DNA from: an uncultured Mycoplasmataceae bacterium
Lineage (GTDB): Bacteria; Bacillota_I; Bacilli_A; Mycoplasmatales; Mycoplasmoidaceae
Direction: 5' to 3'
DNA: 38,806 nt
Assembly: GCA_949290735.1 (NCBI GenBank)
Contig: CASESV010000007.1
Span: forward strand, 1 to 38,806
Shown here: in pieces, positions 1-12,580 of the stretch
How positions within the stretch are numbered: the first letter of the stretch is position 1
Layout of the letters: each line of letters begins with the position of its first letter
Made by a program: the position numbers and the translations under genes
The notes under the pieces: model-generated
What the model was told of the DNA's origin: nothing
The model's database searches: none
What the model saw: the letters and a program-made list of their open reading frames with translations, nothing else

Positions 1-41
1 AAATAAAAATATACTTTAAATTACAATTTAAATAACTTAAT

Positions 42-932
42 TTAAATTTTTATTTCATTTCTTATAAAATTTTTTATTTCATCACTTATTTCTTTATCTC
101 TTAATGCAAGATAGATTGTAGCCTCAACATATCCTTTTTTAAGACCAATATCAAATCTTCTACCGCTAAAACATTTTGCATATACTGATTCTTTTTTGCA
201 TAAGCTATTAATTGCATCAGTTAATTCAATTTCGTCTCTAATATCTTTTTTTGTATTTTTCAATTCTTTAAATATATTTGGAGTTAAAACATATCTACCT
301 AATACAGCTAATTTACTAGGTGCATCCTGAGGTTCTGGCTTTTCTATTAATGAAGTTAATAAAATTGATTCTTTCACATTATCTATTTTTTTAGATTTAG
401 GTTTTACAATTCCATACTTAGATACATCTTCTAATTTAACTTCTTGTACACCTACAATTGATTTTTTGGTTTTGTTGAAGGCTTGGATGCATTGTTTTAG
501 TGCATAATCATCCTTCTTTGTTGGAATTACAATATCATCACCTAATAAAACAGCAAATGGTTCATTATTAATAAATTTTTCTGCTTGTAAAATTGCATGC
601 CCCAATCCTAATTGTTCTTTTTGGATTACAAATTGAATGTTCATAACTTCTGTAATTTCATTAATCTTTTTTATTTCATTAAATTTCTTTTTCTTTGCTA
701 AAACATCGTTTAGTTCTTTATTGTAATCAAAGTAATTTAAAATTGAATGTTTATTTCTTGAAACAATAAAAAGCAAATCAGTGATACCACTTTTATATGC
801 TTCTTCAACTATTAAATGAATTGTAGGTTTATCAATAATAGGAAACATTTCTTTTGGTATTGATTTTGATGCTGGCAAAAATCTTGTACCATATCCTGCA
901 ACTGGAATAACTGCTTTTGTAATTTTTTTCAT
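42..932 (-). CDS. galU: UTP-glucose-1-phosphate uridylyltransferase
   Basis: This 296-residue cytoplasmic enzyme makes UDP-glucose from UTP and glucose-1-phosphate, the donor for glycolipid and polysaccharide synthesis. The N-terminal nucleotide-binding motif GYGTRFLPASKSIPKEM (about residues 13-29), the LIEKPEP segment and the late FSGRRFDIGLKKGY segment are typical of the GalU family, and the length is normal (about 290-300). The ATG at 932 is preceded by a good AAGGAG site, which fixes the start. It is the last gene of the minus-strand block after the exonuclease gene, whose stop (936-938) lies only a few bases upstream. The neighbouring glycosyltransferase suggests a shared role in surface glycolipid synthesis, which is an inference. 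It has no in-frame TGA. Confidence 0.95.
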   Translation of the reverse strand: MKKITKAVIPVAGYGTRFLPASKSIPKEMFPIIDKPTIHLIVEEAYKSGITDLLFIVSRNKHSILNYFDYNKELNDVLAKKKKFNEIKKINEITEVMNIQFVIQKEQLGLGHAILQAEKFINNEPFAVLLGDDIVIPTKKDDYALKQCIQAFNKTKKSIVGVQEVKLEDVSKYGIVKPKSKKIDNVKESILLTSLIEKPEPQDAPSKLAVLGRYVLTPNIFKELKNTKKDIRDEIELTDAINSLCKKESVYAKCFSGRRFDIGLKKGYVEATIYLALRDKEISDEIKNFIRNEIKI

Positions 933-935
933 TTA

Positions 936-1481
936 TTAACTCCTTCTTTCTTTTAATAGTGATTTCAACTTAAATCATATCTTTTCAATTGTTGCAACAT
1001 CATGACTTGCATTATATCATTTGCTTTCATTAAAATCTAGATTCAAACTAATTGCTAAATCTTCAAGTGATACTTCATCTGGATCTTTAATGAGTTTAAA
1101 TTCTTTGGCAATATCAATAACATCAACTGTTGGATTTTTTAATTGATAATCAAAAAGAAATCATAACATTTGAAGATAATAAAAATTTCCTTTGTAAGTA
1201 ATAATTGTGTGATTGGAAATAAAATTCCTTATTAATTCTCTAGCTTTTGTTAAACTTATCCCTTTATTTTTAAGTAATTTATAACTAATTCTTGTTCTTT
1301 TTTTAAAATCATCACTAAGATTAATATTTTTGTTATTAATTAAAATATTTAATTTATCAACCATTTTATTTCCTCTATATTTTCTAGCTGCAAACTGTAC
1401 TAGTACATCTTCATCTAATACAAAACTAGTTGTTTCCATATCAATGATTACAAATTCATTTAAATTAAATAAATTAACCAT
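936..1481 (-). CDS. DEDD-type 3'-5' exonuclease (DnaQ/PolC-exo-like), divergent
   Basis: The reading frame is 181 residues once TGA at 1161-1163 and two later TGA codons are read as Trp. It has the exonuclease I motif of the DnaQ/RNase T fold near the N-terminus (VIIDMETTS, Asp and Glu), and a C-terminal segment NASHDVATIEKIW that resembles the third exonuclease motif. It lacks a polymerase domain, so it is a stand-alone nuclease, possibly for proofreading or RNA trimming. The second motif reads TYKGNFYYLQML where families usually have HN..FD, and the usual His of the third motif looks like Tyr, so activity is uncertain. Its start overlaps the end of the glycosyltransferase gene by 8 bases, implying translational coupling. 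Family is fairly sure; substrate is unknown. Confidence 0.75.
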
Positions 1482-2259
1482 TTTTATTTTCCTTTCTAGA
1501 AGATTTATTTAATGATAAAAATAATAATCTAAAAGTTTGTTTTGACATGTATTTAATGATATTTGATTTTTTAGTGAAACTACCATCTCCATGTTCTCTA
1601 TTAAACACTTGTGTTGAAATTTCTTTTATCTTTAATTTTTTTGACTTTGTTATATATGCAATTGATGATGGCTCAACATCCATTTTAGGATTATTTAAAA
1701 ATTCTTCCATTACAACTCAATTGTATAATCTAAGGCCACATGTTGGATCCGTTATTTTTTGATGTGTTTTCAAATAAAACAATGTTTTTAAAAATTTATG
1801 CGCTATCTCCTTACTTTTAGTTAAATTGTTATTATTAAAATATCGTGAAGTTACAATGATATCATAACCTTTTTGTGCATAAAAAATCATCTCTATTATA
1901 TCTTCTGGATTATGTTGCCCATCACCATCATATTGAATAACATATCTATAACCCTTATCAATTGCATATTTAACACCATTTCTAAAAGAACCTGATAAAC
2001 CTAAGTTCTTTTCATTTGATATATAATTTCATTTATTTTTTTTAATAATTTCTAGGGTATTATCAGTTGAACAATCGTTAACTAAAAGAAAATCAATATT
2101 AATTGTTTTTTTTAAATTATTAATTGCTTTTACAATATTTCTAGCTTCATTGTAACATGGGACAATAACTAGTACTTGATTTATAATATTTACATTATTT
2201 AATGAAATATCTATATTACCTTCATACTTTTTTGTTTTTGATAAATTTATTGCCATCAT
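1474..2259 (-). CDS. Family 2 glycosyltransferase (dolichol-phosphate-mannose-synthase-like)
   Basis: This protein of 261 residues has the GT-A signature order of family 2 glycosyltransferases: VIVPCYNEARNIVKAI (nucleotide binding), FLLVNDCSTDNT, LGLSGSFRNGVKYA and a DXD-type YVIQYDGDGQHNPED. Several TGA codons, including 2029-2031, are Trp. There is no obvious transmembrane segment, so it resembles the soluble catalytic domain of DPM1-like enzymes and should act at the inner membrane face on a lipid acceptor. The donor cannot be read from the sequence; UDP-glucose is plausible because galU lies two genes downstream. The start (ATG 2259, or ATG 2256) lies 15 bases after the gyrA stop, so it is probably co-transcribed with the gyrase genes. 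Confidence 0.85.
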
Positions 2260-2274
2260 GTTATCCCACTTAAA

Positions 2275-4935
2275 TTATTTATCCTTATTTATTTTATATT
2301 GACTATCTTCACTATTGTTTGATGAGAAACCTGAATTACTTGTTTGTGTTTTTATATTATTCTGTTTAATTTCTTGATTTTCTAATGAGTCTGTTGATTT
2401 TGTTTGTTCAGATAAAGAAACATTGCCTTGGTTTTCTAAATTAGAATTTTTTTCTTGATTATCATTTTCAGCTTTAAAAATAGCAACAGATTGAATTTTT
2501 TCTTTATCTTCAACATTCATTAATTTAACACCTGAAGTATTTCTTGAAATAGTATTAATTTGTGAAATCATAGTTCTAATAACTTTTCCACTTGTTGTGA
2601 TCATTAATAATTCTTCATCACCATTTACAATTTTAATCGATGCAAGCTTACCTGTTTTTTCATTAACTTTTAAAGTTGTAACCCCTTTTGCACCTCTATT
2701 TGTTAATCTATAATCAGAACTTGGAGTTAATTTTCCTACCCCTTTTTCACCAATAGATAAAACGAAACTTCCTTCTTCACTAGTACCACTACCAACAACA
2801 AATTCTTTTTCTTCAAGTGAGATTGCTTTAACCCCTGTAGCTGTTCTTCCCATATCTCTAACTAATGATTCATTGAATCTAACCAATTTACCATTATTAG
2901 CTCCAATAAATACTTCTGAATTACCACCTGTTTTATGAACTGCAAATAATGAATCATTATCTCTTAAATTAATTGCAATTTTACCATTACATCTAATGCT
3001 CTCAAACTCACTTAGATCTGTTCTCTTTGCTAACCCATTTTTAGTTATAAATAACAAGAATCCGTTTTCATAATTATCAATAGGTAGCATTGATAATATT
3101 TCTTCACCTTTTTCGATGTTAATTATATTAAGTGCTGGAATACCTTTTGATTGTCTACTACCTGGTGGAACTTCATGAGCTCTTATTCTATAAACCTTAC
3201 CAACTTGAGTAAAGAATAATAAATCAGTATGTGTTGTAGTAACAATCATTTTCTCTACATCATCATCTTCATTAACTTTTAATCCTTGAACCCCAACTCC
3301 TCCACGGTGTTGTGTCTTGTAAGTATCAATTGGTAATCTTTTTAAATATCCACGTTTAGACATTGTTATAACAACATCCTGAACAGGGATTAATGCTTCA
3401 TCATCAATTGACCCGGAAACACCATAAAGAATTTCTGTTTTTCTTTCATCTCCATATTTATTAATTAGTTCATCTAACTGATCACATATGATTGTTGTTT
3501 GTCTGTCTTTATTAGCAAGAATATCTTTATAATCATTAATTGTTATTCTTAGTTGTTCTAATTCATTTTTAAGTTTTTCAATTTGAAGACCAGTTAATTG
3601 TCTTAGTTTCATATCAAGAATATGTTTTGCCTGAATTTCAGTCAATTTAAATTCTGACATTAATGTATTTTGTGCTTCTTCATCAGTTTTTGAGTTTCTA
3701 ATAATTTGCACAGTACGATCAATATTATCGACAGCAACTACTAATCCTTCAAGAATATGAGCTCTTTCTTCTGCTTTTCTTAAATCATATGTATATCTTT
3801 TATTTAACACATCATATTGGTGGTTCAAATATTCACCAATTAATTCTCTTAAATTTAGAATTTTAGGTTCACCATTAACAAGAGCTAAATTATTTACTCC
3901 AAAGTTAACTTGTAAAGATGTTGTTTTAAATAATTTATTTAATAAAACTTCTGGAATAATATCACGTCTAAGTTCAATAACAACTCTAATGCCGTCACGG
4001 CTACTTTCATCTCTTAAATCTGTTATTCCATCAATAACCTTTTCATCTACTAAATCAGCTATTTTTGAAATTAAGGTTGCTTTGTTTACTTGATATGGAA
4101 TTTCAGTTACAATAATTTGACTCTTACCATTATCTAATTCTTCAATTTCGTACTTAGATCTAATGGTAATTGAACCTCTACCAGTTTCAAAATAATTTCT
4201 GATTCCAACCTCACCTACAATTTCAGCACCTGTTGGAAAATCAGGACCTTTGATATATTCCATAATTTCATCTAAGCTAATATCTGGATTTTTAGCAACT
4301 GCTTTAGCTGCATTACAAATTTCAGTTAAATTATGAGGAGGCATATTTGTAGCCATACCTACTGCTATACCACTCGTTCCATTTGCTAATAAGTTTGGAA
4401 AAATAGCTGGCAATACACTTGGTTCTTGTTCACTACCATCATAATTGTCAACAAATTCAACTGTTTCTTTGTCAATAAATTTTAAAAGTTCACTTGATAT
4501 TTTTGATAGACGTGCTTCAGTATATCTCATGGCTGCTGCGCTATCACCATCAATAGAACCAAAGTTACCATGACCATCAACAAGTGTGTATCTTAATGAA
4601 AAATCTTGTGCCATACGCACCATAGTTTCATATGCTGCACTATCACCATGTGGGTGGTATTTACCAATTACTTCCCCGACAAGTCTTGCAGATTTCTTAT
4701 ATGGTTTATCATGTGTCATGCCTAAATCATAAGCTGCATACAATATTCTTCTATGAACTGGTTTAAATCCATCTCTTACATCTGGTAAAGCTCTTGATAC
4801 AATGATTGACATTGCATAATCCATAAATGAGTTTTTTAACTCAGATACTATAGGTTGTTCCTTGATTGTTGTTTTTGCAAGTTTATCTTTAATTTCTTCT
4901 GGTGATAAACGACCTTTATTTGATTTAATTGCCAT
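2275..4935 (-). CDS. gyrA: DNA gyrase subunit A
   Basis: This 886-residue gyrase subunit breaks and rejoins DNA to introduce negative supercoils with GyrB. The catalytic tyrosine is Tyr138 in [10 protein letters not shown], and the quinolone-resistance region [18 protein letters not shown] carries Ser99 and Glu103 at the positions equivalent to E. coli 83 and 87. The GyrA box appears as QHRGGVG, separating gyrase from topoisomerase IV. After the beta-propeller domain there is a tail of about 70 residues rich in Asn, Gln, Ser and Glu that normal GyrA lacks, explaining a length above the usual 800-840. The start lies 14 bases after the gyrB stop, and the stop codon region TAGGAGAG supplies the ribosome binding site. 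It has no in-frame TGA. Confidence 0.98.
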   Translation of the reverse strand: MAIKSNKGRLSPEEIKDKLAKTTIKEQPIVSELKNSFMDYAMSIIVSRALPDVRDGFKPVHRRILYAAYDLGMTHDKPYKKSARLVGEVIGKYHPHGDSAAYETMVRMAQDFSLRYTLVDGHGNFGSIDGDSAAAMRYTEARLSKISSELLKFIDKETVEFVDNYDGSEQEPSVLPAIFPNLLANGTSGIAVGMATNMPPHNLTEICNAAKAVAKNPDISLDEIMEYIKGPDFPTGAEIVGEVGIRNYFETGRGSITIRSKYEIEELDNGKSQIIVTEIPYQVNKATLISKIADLVDEKVIDGITDLRDESSRDGIRVVIELRRDIIPEVLLNKLFKTTSLQVNFGVNNLALVNGEPKILNLRELIGEYLNHQYDVLNKRYTYDLRKAEERAHILEGLVVAVDNIDRTVQIIRNSKTDEEAQNTLMSEFKLTEIQAKHILDMKLRQLTGLQIEKLKNELEQLRITINDYKDILANKDRQTTIICDQLDELINKYGDERKTEILYGVSGSIDDEALIPVQDVVITMSKRGYLKRLPIDTYKTQHRGGVGVQGLKVNEDDDVEKMIVTTTHTDLLFFTQVGKVYRIRAHEVPPGSRQSKGIPALNIINIEKGEEILSMLPIDNYENGFLLFITKNGLAKRTDLSEFESIRCNGKIAINLRDNDSLFAVHKTGGNSEVFIGANNGKLVRFNESLVRDMGRTATGVKAISLEEKEFVVGSGTSEEGSFVLSIGEKGVGKLTPSSDYRLTNRGAKGVTTLKVNEKTGKLASIKIVNGDEELLMITTSGKVIRTMISQINTISRNTSGVKLMNVEDKEKIQSVAIFKAENDNQEKNSNLENQGNVSLSEQTKSTDSLENQEIKQNNIKTQTSNSGFSSNNSEDSQYKINKDK

Positions 4936-4949
4936 ATTCTATAACTCTC

Positions 4950-7147
<2,198 letters not shown>

Positions 7148-7288
7148 AACAATTATAATATTTATAATATTATAACATAAAATGTTATTTATTTTGCTTA
7201 TATTTAACGTTTTTAATAAAAATGATATATATGTCTATTTAATAATTTTCGTTGATTAGATGCGATTTTTGTAAGTTTTAAAGTGATT
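7148..7288 (-). promoter_or_regulatory. AT-rich gap between dnaN and yaaA with clustered TATAAT boxes
   Basis: This 141-base gap is the longest non-coding stretch in the window. On the minus strand it contains at least two TATAAT-like hexamers within 7152-7175, immediately upstream of the yaaA start, so yaaA, gyrB and gyrA probably have their own promoter. I see no strong hairpin with a T-tract after dnaN and no gene in it. Confidence 0.4.
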
Positions 7289-8449
7289 TTATCTCAATGG
7301 CGCTAACATTTGTATAAAATTTTGATCATTTTTACCTTCAAATAATATTCTTTGGATACCTGTATTTATTGCATACAATGTTACATCAGTGTTATTAAAA
7401 GCTTTTAAGATACTTAGTAGATATTTAGAATTAACCTTCACAGTGTAATTTGAATTAAAACTGTTTGAAATCATATTAATTTTTTCATTTGAATGACCCA
7501 ACTCCAATGAATTTGTAGATAAAGATAAACTATCATCTTTAAAACTTAGTTGAATTGGAAATGTTGATTGATTGTCTGTTAGAATCATCACTCTTTCAAT
7601 AGCATCACTAAATTCTTTTGTATTTAGTGTAAATACATTTTCAGTTTCATTTTTTATTAAAATTTTATCTAAATTCGGATATGCACCAATTAATAAATTA
7701 CTATTAACTTCTATGTTGTCATTAATTTTAAAATAAATACTTTGTTCATTTGGAGAAATATAAAAAGTTGTTTCTTGATTCTTATCTGTAAGAATGTCAA
7801 TAAAATTTAGAATGGATGCACTAATTACAAAATTTAAATCTTCATTTGTATTGCATTTCATTTTATTAAGAGCCATTCTTGCCGAATCTGATCCTCTCAT
7901 TTCTAATATATTTTGTTCTTTATTTGTTATAACATTCATACCAGTTAAAATCATTCCATAGATTTCTATTATGTTTGTTTCAGTTTTAGCTGGAATACAG
8001 TGTAAACATTTGTTAAAACATTTTTTAAATTCTTCTAAATTTACTGTGAATTTTTTTTGTCAATCAATATCAAACACAAAAGTATTAAACAATTCTGGAT
8101 CTATAGTGTTGATGTTATAAATCAAATCTTTTTGTTTGATTGTCATAACATTAGAATCTACTTCTTCTAATATTATTTTTTCCTCTTTTAGTTTAGAAAC
8201 AATATTTTCAAAGAATTTTGTTTTTATTAATATTTTTCCAGAATTAGTTATTGTTATATTTTCATTTATTGTGTATTTTATTTTTATTTCATTGTTAAAA
8301 AAAATAAAACTAGCCTCATTTTTTTCTTTATTGCATTCAATATGTATTGTTTGTGTTAGTAAATTATGTGATGATGTATCAACAATTTTACTAGCAATCG
8401 ATAAAACATTTTTTAAATCTTTTTTATTTATTTCTAAATATAATCCCAT
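7289..8449 (-). CDS. dnaN: DNA polymerase III beta subunit (sliding clamp)
   Basis: This 386-residue protein is the ring-shaped processivity clamp of the replicative polymerase. The frame is continuous when TGA at 8060-8062 is read as Trp. Sequence conservation is low, as usual in Mollicutes, but recognisable segments include LEINKKDLKNVLSIASKIV at the N-terminus, GMNVITNKEQ with the family's typical RMALNK-like second-domain region, and the C-terminal KVNSKYLLSILKAFN...FIQMLAPLR, where the terminal M-x-P-x-R/L motif is diagnostic of beta clamps. Length fits the family (about 370-380). It heads the minus-strand block ahead of yaaA, gyrB and gyrA. dnaA is not beside it, which is unusual for bacteria generally. 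Confidence 0.93.
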
Positions 8450-8530
8450 AACGATTTGATTATATAATATATTACATAATAATTAAATTTTATTTATTAT
8501 ATTAATTATTAATATTAAGGATGTGGAAAA
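8450..8530. promoter_or_regulatory. Divergent promoter region between dnaN and pth, with a DnaA-box-like site
   Basis: This 81-base AT-rich spacer separates the leftward replication genes from the rightward block. The complement of 8459-8464 reads TATAAT for dnaN and 8463-8468 reads TATAAT for pth, so overlapping divergent promoters are likely. AAGGA at 8517-8521 is the ribosome binding site of pth. TGTGGAAAA at 8522-8530 matches the DnaA box consensus TTWTNCACA on the minus strand. One box alone does not make an origin. Confidence 0.45.
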
Positions 8531-9106
8531 GTGGAAAACAACAATAAATTAATAATTGGATTAGGCAATCCAGGAGATACTTATAAGAATAATCGCCACA
8601 ACATTGGATTTAAAGTTATTGATAGCTTATGTAAGAAATTAAATGTAGAACTTGATAAAGAACAATTTAATGGTAAATATGCAGTTGTTATGATAAATAA
8701 TTTTAAAACAGTTATTGCGAAACCTATGACATATATGAATTTATCAGGTGATTTTGTTTCACAATTTTCAAGATATTATAATGTTGATCCAAAAAACATT
8801 GTAATAATTCATGATGATATTGATACAAAAGTAGGTGAAATTAAACTAAGAACATCTGGAAGTTCAGGTGGTCAAAATGGTGTTAAAGATATCATTAATA
8901 AACTTCATACAGAAGAATTTAAAAGAATTAAGGTAGGAATTGGTCCTAAACCCAAAAATATTGATTTAGCAAAATATGTTCTTTCAAATTTTACAAGAGA
9001 AGAACAAGATGCTAATGCTAAAGTTATTAATTTAATTTGTCAAATGATTCTTAAAATTTATGATGTTGATTTTTCTAATTTATTAGCTCATGTAAGTAGG
9101 AAGTAA
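8531..9106 (+). CDS. pth: Peptidyl-tRNA hydrolase
   Basis: This 191-residue enzyme releases peptides from peptidyl-tRNA that drops off ribosomes. It shows GLGNPGDTYKNNRHNIGF with the catalytic His in RHNIG, KPMTYMNLSG, and IHDDIDTKVGEIKLR with the conserved Asp, followed by SGGQNGVKDI. The length is normal. The start is a GTG at 8531, chosen because AAGGA lies at 8517-8521 with a spacing of 9 bases and because the ATG at 8521 is out of frame and yields only a short peptide. It is followed after 2 bases by tilS, a pairing common in Mollicutes. Confidence 0.97.
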   Translation: MENNNKLIIGLGNPGDTYKNNRHNIGFKVIDSLCKKLNVELDKEQFNGKYAVVMINNFKTVIAKPMTYMNLSGDFVSQFSRYYNVDPKNIVIIHDDIDTKVGEIKLRTSGSSGGQNGVKDIINKLHTEEFKRIKVGIGPKPKNIDLAKYVLSNFTREEQDANAKVINLICQMILKIYDVDFSNLLAHVSRK

Positions 9107-9108
9107 AT

Positions 9109-9987
9109 ATGAAAAAATATATTTTTGCAGTATCAGGTGGTCCTGATTCAATGGCTATGTTAAATATGTTTTATAAAAAAGCACAGGCTGTTTGTGTTGT
9201 TAATTATAACAAACGTAAAACTTCAGATTATGATGTATCATTAGTTGTGGATTTTTGTAATTTACATAATATAGAATATTATGTACATAATGTGGATAAA
9301 AAAATATACAAAAATGTAAAAAATGTGAATTTTCAGGCTTTTGCACGGCAAATTAGGTATGATTTCTTTGAAAAAGTGGCAAAAATTGAAAAAAATCATA
9401 ATTTAATGGTTGCACATAATTTAAATGATCATTTAGAAAGCGCTTATATGCAAAAAAGCAAGAATTCTAGGGCACTTTTTTATGGTATTAAGCAAAAAAG
9501 CGCATATAAAACACTTAATATTTATCGTCCATTACTTAATTTACAAAAATCATGTTTAAAAAGATATTGCATTGAAAATAACGTTAAATTTGCAATAGAT
9601 GAATCAAATGATATGGATATATATGAAAGAAATAGAGTTCGTAAAATTATAAATTCATGAAACCAAGAACAATTAATAAAATTTATTAAAGAAATCAGAA
9701 AATACAATAAAAAAAATAAAAAATTAAGTAAGAAAGTAGAAAAAAATTTTAATCAATGAAAACTTGAATCATTTTCAATAAATTTCTTTAATAAATTGAA
9801 GAATGATGATGACATTAAGTACCATCTGATTTATAATTTTTTATCTCATTTTAATGAAAGAAATAATTCATATAATAAAATAGTAGAAATCATTAAATTT
9901 ATTGAGAAGCAAAATTCAAAAGGTACTTATAGATTAGAGAACAATAAAAAAATATTTAAAAAGGATAAAAAATTAATTATTATTTAA
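9109..9987 (+). CDS. tilS: tRNA(Ile)-lysidine synthase
   Basis: This 292-residue N-type ATP pyrophosphatase converts the wobble cytidine of the tRNA-Ile with anticodon CAU to lysidine so that it reads AUA. The P-loop SGGPDS is at residues 9-14, followed by VVNYNKRKTSDYD, VAHNLNDHLES and the YRPLLNLQKS segment. TGA at 9658-9660 and one more are Trp. The length is short compared with the 430 residues of E. coli, since Mollicutes usually lack the C-terminal domains. The ATG follows the pth stop by 2 bases, with AGGAAG inside pth as the ribosome binding site. The tail after the catalytic domain is Lys and Asn rich. Confidence 0.93.
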
Positions 9988-9992
9988 ATATT

Positions 9993-11069
9993 ATGCAAAC
10001 ACATTTAAGACCAGATAATGATTCATTTAGAACACTATTCACAATAGCTGATTTTGATTTTGGATGATATCCATTTTTATTTATTATTGGTTTTTTTGTT
10101 TGTATTATCATTGCATCATTAGTAGCGAGATATAGATATAAAGTTTCATATGATATTATTTTATGGTTAAGTTTGATCATTATTCCATCAGCAATTTTAG
10201 GAGCGAGATTATGATCGGCTATGATTGGGGATTTAGATTGAAAAAATTTCTTTAAATTTCAAACGGGCGGACTTGCAATTCAAGGTGGAGTAGTATTTGC
10301 TTCTATTGCAAGTATTATCTTTTTATCCATTATTCTAAAAAAACCAAAATTTCATGTTAGAGTTGAATATAATGATTTAGTAAAAATTGAAAAACCATCA
10401 ATTTGAATTTTTATTGATATATTATTGCCATTAATTCTCTTCGGGCAAGCAATAGGAAGATGAGGTAATTTTTTTAATGGAGAAATATTTGGTCAACAAG
10501 TAAGTGCTGAATCATTAAATTGATTAAAAATTTTAATGCCAGGTGTATTTGATCATATGCAATGTGTTCAAGGTGATTTAGCTTTAGCAAATGGTTTAGT
10601 TAATGGAGCATATTATCAACCATTATTTTTATATGAATCAACAATTAATATTATTTTCTTTCTATTTATATATTTCTTGTTACCATCATTTAAAAAAATA
10701 AAAATAGGGGTAATAGGAAGTTCATATTTCATAATTTATGGAGTAATTAGATTTATTTTTGAACCATTAAGATTTCAATCATATGCTTTTGCAGGGACAT
10801 ATGTAATAAATTCAATACTATTGGTAACTGGTATTGTTTTAGTAATATTAACTCAATTTATTCTTCCAAAATATAGACATAAACAAATTTTATACATGAT
10901 TTGAATCAAATATATTAGATTTTACTTAATCAAAACCGGTATTAAATTAAAAATTAATAAAGCTATTGAATACACTTATCATGATAAAAATTTAGAAAAT
11001 TATGGTTTTGAAAAGAAATATGATTTTGATAGAGATAAAAATAATCCTATCTATTATGGTAATCGTTAA
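9993..11069 (+). CDS. lgt: Prolipoprotein diacylglyceryl transferase
   Basis: This 358-residue polytopic membrane enzyme transfers diacylglycerol from phosphatidylglycerol to the lipobox Cys of prolipoproteins. TGA codons throughout are Trp. It carries GGLAIQGG, the Lgt signature GRWGNFFNGEIFG (residues 155-167), YYQPLFLYEST and the late VIRFIFEPLR segment, with about seven hydrophobic helices. A charged C-terminal tail of about 60 residues (YTYHDKNLEN...) exceeds the usual family end. The start ATG lies 5 bases after the tilS stop without a nearby Shine-Dalgarno sequence, suggesting coupling to tilS. The next gene encodes a substrate-binding protein that itself lacks a lipobox. Confidence 0.95.
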
Positions 11070-11110
11070 ATATTATTTAAATAATAAATTTATATTAATT
11101 TATTAAAAAA

Positions 11111-11141
11111 TTAACAAATTATGATTTTTTTTTGATATATT
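11111..11141 (+). promoter_or_regulatory. Promoter of the nucleoside-type ABC transporter operon, with T9 spacer
   Basis: TTAACA at 11111-11116 and TATATT at 11136-11141 resemble -35 and -10 elements with a 19-base spacer. The spacer contains a run of nine T (11125-11133). Transcription would start near 11148, giving a leader of only about 11 bases without a Shine-Dalgarno sequence before the ATG at 11159. Confidence 0.45.
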
Positions 11142-11158
11142 GAAATTGTTAACTCTTT

Positions 11159-12580
11159 ATGCTTAGAAAAACTAAATTGACCTTAATTACAACAATAAGT
11201 TCATTATTAGTTGCAACCGGATTAATTACTGGTGGTTATTTTTTGTTTTCAAAATTAGATAAATATAAAGAATATTATATTAACCCTGTTAACAACTCTC
11301 CAAACGGCCTAGTTGATGCATATAAAGGGGCAAAGATGAGAGGGGCAGAAGCAATTATGTGTGCTGGGTTTGATCATCAAGCACCAATTGAAGCAGCATT
11401 TAATACTTATCCTACAACGTTTAATGATACTGCATTCTTACTATTTGATAGTGTTGTATCAAAAACATCAGCAGCAGCAGCAAACACTTGAAACATTAAT
11501 TTTAGATCTGATTTAGGGTCAATTCAAGTCGGAATAGCAGCTGCTGTTTTTTTAAATTATTATCAAGATGTTTTTATGGATGATAATAAGTTAACATGAG
11601 CAACATGAGGGGGGCAACCCTACTCGTCAGTTACTTCTTTTATGGGTGGCTTTCAAAAAGGTATAGAATGAGCAAACAAGAATTTAAAAGGAAAACAAAT
11701 TAATAATAATCCATATAAGGAAATAACACAAATAACATCTACTATAGGTAGTGATATGACAGGTGGTTTTGGACCAAGTGATGGAATTTCTACTATGATT
11801 GATTTTATTAAACAAAGACCAGATATTTTAATGCCTGTAGCTGGTCCACAAATTTGAACCGCTCAAACTGAAATTGAAAAATTACAAGATAGTAAAACAA
11901 TTTTAATTGGAGTTGATGCAGCAGTTGAAGATGATTCTAAAAATAATAAACTAAAATTTAAAACAAAGGATGGAAAAGAAATTGGTAATGGTAAAAGAGT
12001 TCAATTTTCTTCTTTAAAAGATCTTTCCAGAACAGGTCAAATTGCATTAGAAATTATTAACAATGGAAACATTATTCCAGAACAACATCCAGATGATCCA
12101 GATAGGTTTAAAAATTTTTCTGTTACAGGTGCAACTGGTGAAGTTTCTGGATTAGGAACAACTGCAGTTGGAGATAGTATTAATGGGTCAGTTGGGGTTA
12201 GTGAACCTGGTAAAAAATATTTGCAAGAAGCATTAAAGATTACAGGTCTTGATGATCCTTCACTTGATGAGAAATATAGTGAACCTGAAAATATGAAATA
12301 TTATGGTAGTAATAATAATGTTTTTGATTACGGTTCAGGAGATTTTGGACTACAGCAAAAATTTAGTTTAAACAATGATACTGAAAAATCAAATTTAAAT
12401 ATTAAAGGATTTATTAGTAATGGGGAACAAGCTGATTCATCCAAAATAAAAGTTATCTTATCATCTGCTGAATCAATTTTGATGGATTCAAGCTTCTCGC
12501 AATCTTGCTATACAGGTTTATATTATTTTTTTAAATCCATGTCTATTAACATTCCAGCACCAGTAGGAGGTAGTAAATAA
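11159..12580 (+). CDS. BMP/PnrA-family substrate-binding protein of ABC transporter
   Basis: This 473-residue extracellular protein belongs to the basic membrane protein family (PnrA/Med-like), which delivers nucleosides or related ligands to ABC importers. Family features are ANTWNINFRSD, GIAAAVFLNYY, TWATWGGQPYSSVTSFMGGFQKG, LMPVAGPQIWTAQTE, ILIGVDAAVED and the genetic context with an RbsA-type double ATPase and two permeases. Many TGA codons are Trp. The N-terminus has a basic start and one long hydrophobic segment (about residues 8-30), but no Cys before residue 68, so there is no lipobox; it is probably anchored by an uncleaved helix. It stops in a 1-base overlap with the ATPase gene, preceded by AGGAGG. 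The ligand is inferred from family and from nearby purine salvage genes. Confidence 0.88.

Noticed and set aside
11071-11086. 16-base palindrome TATTATTTAAATAATA after lgt
   Set aside because: It is composed only of A and T without a T-tract; such palindromes are common by chance here, so it was not called a terminator or operator.
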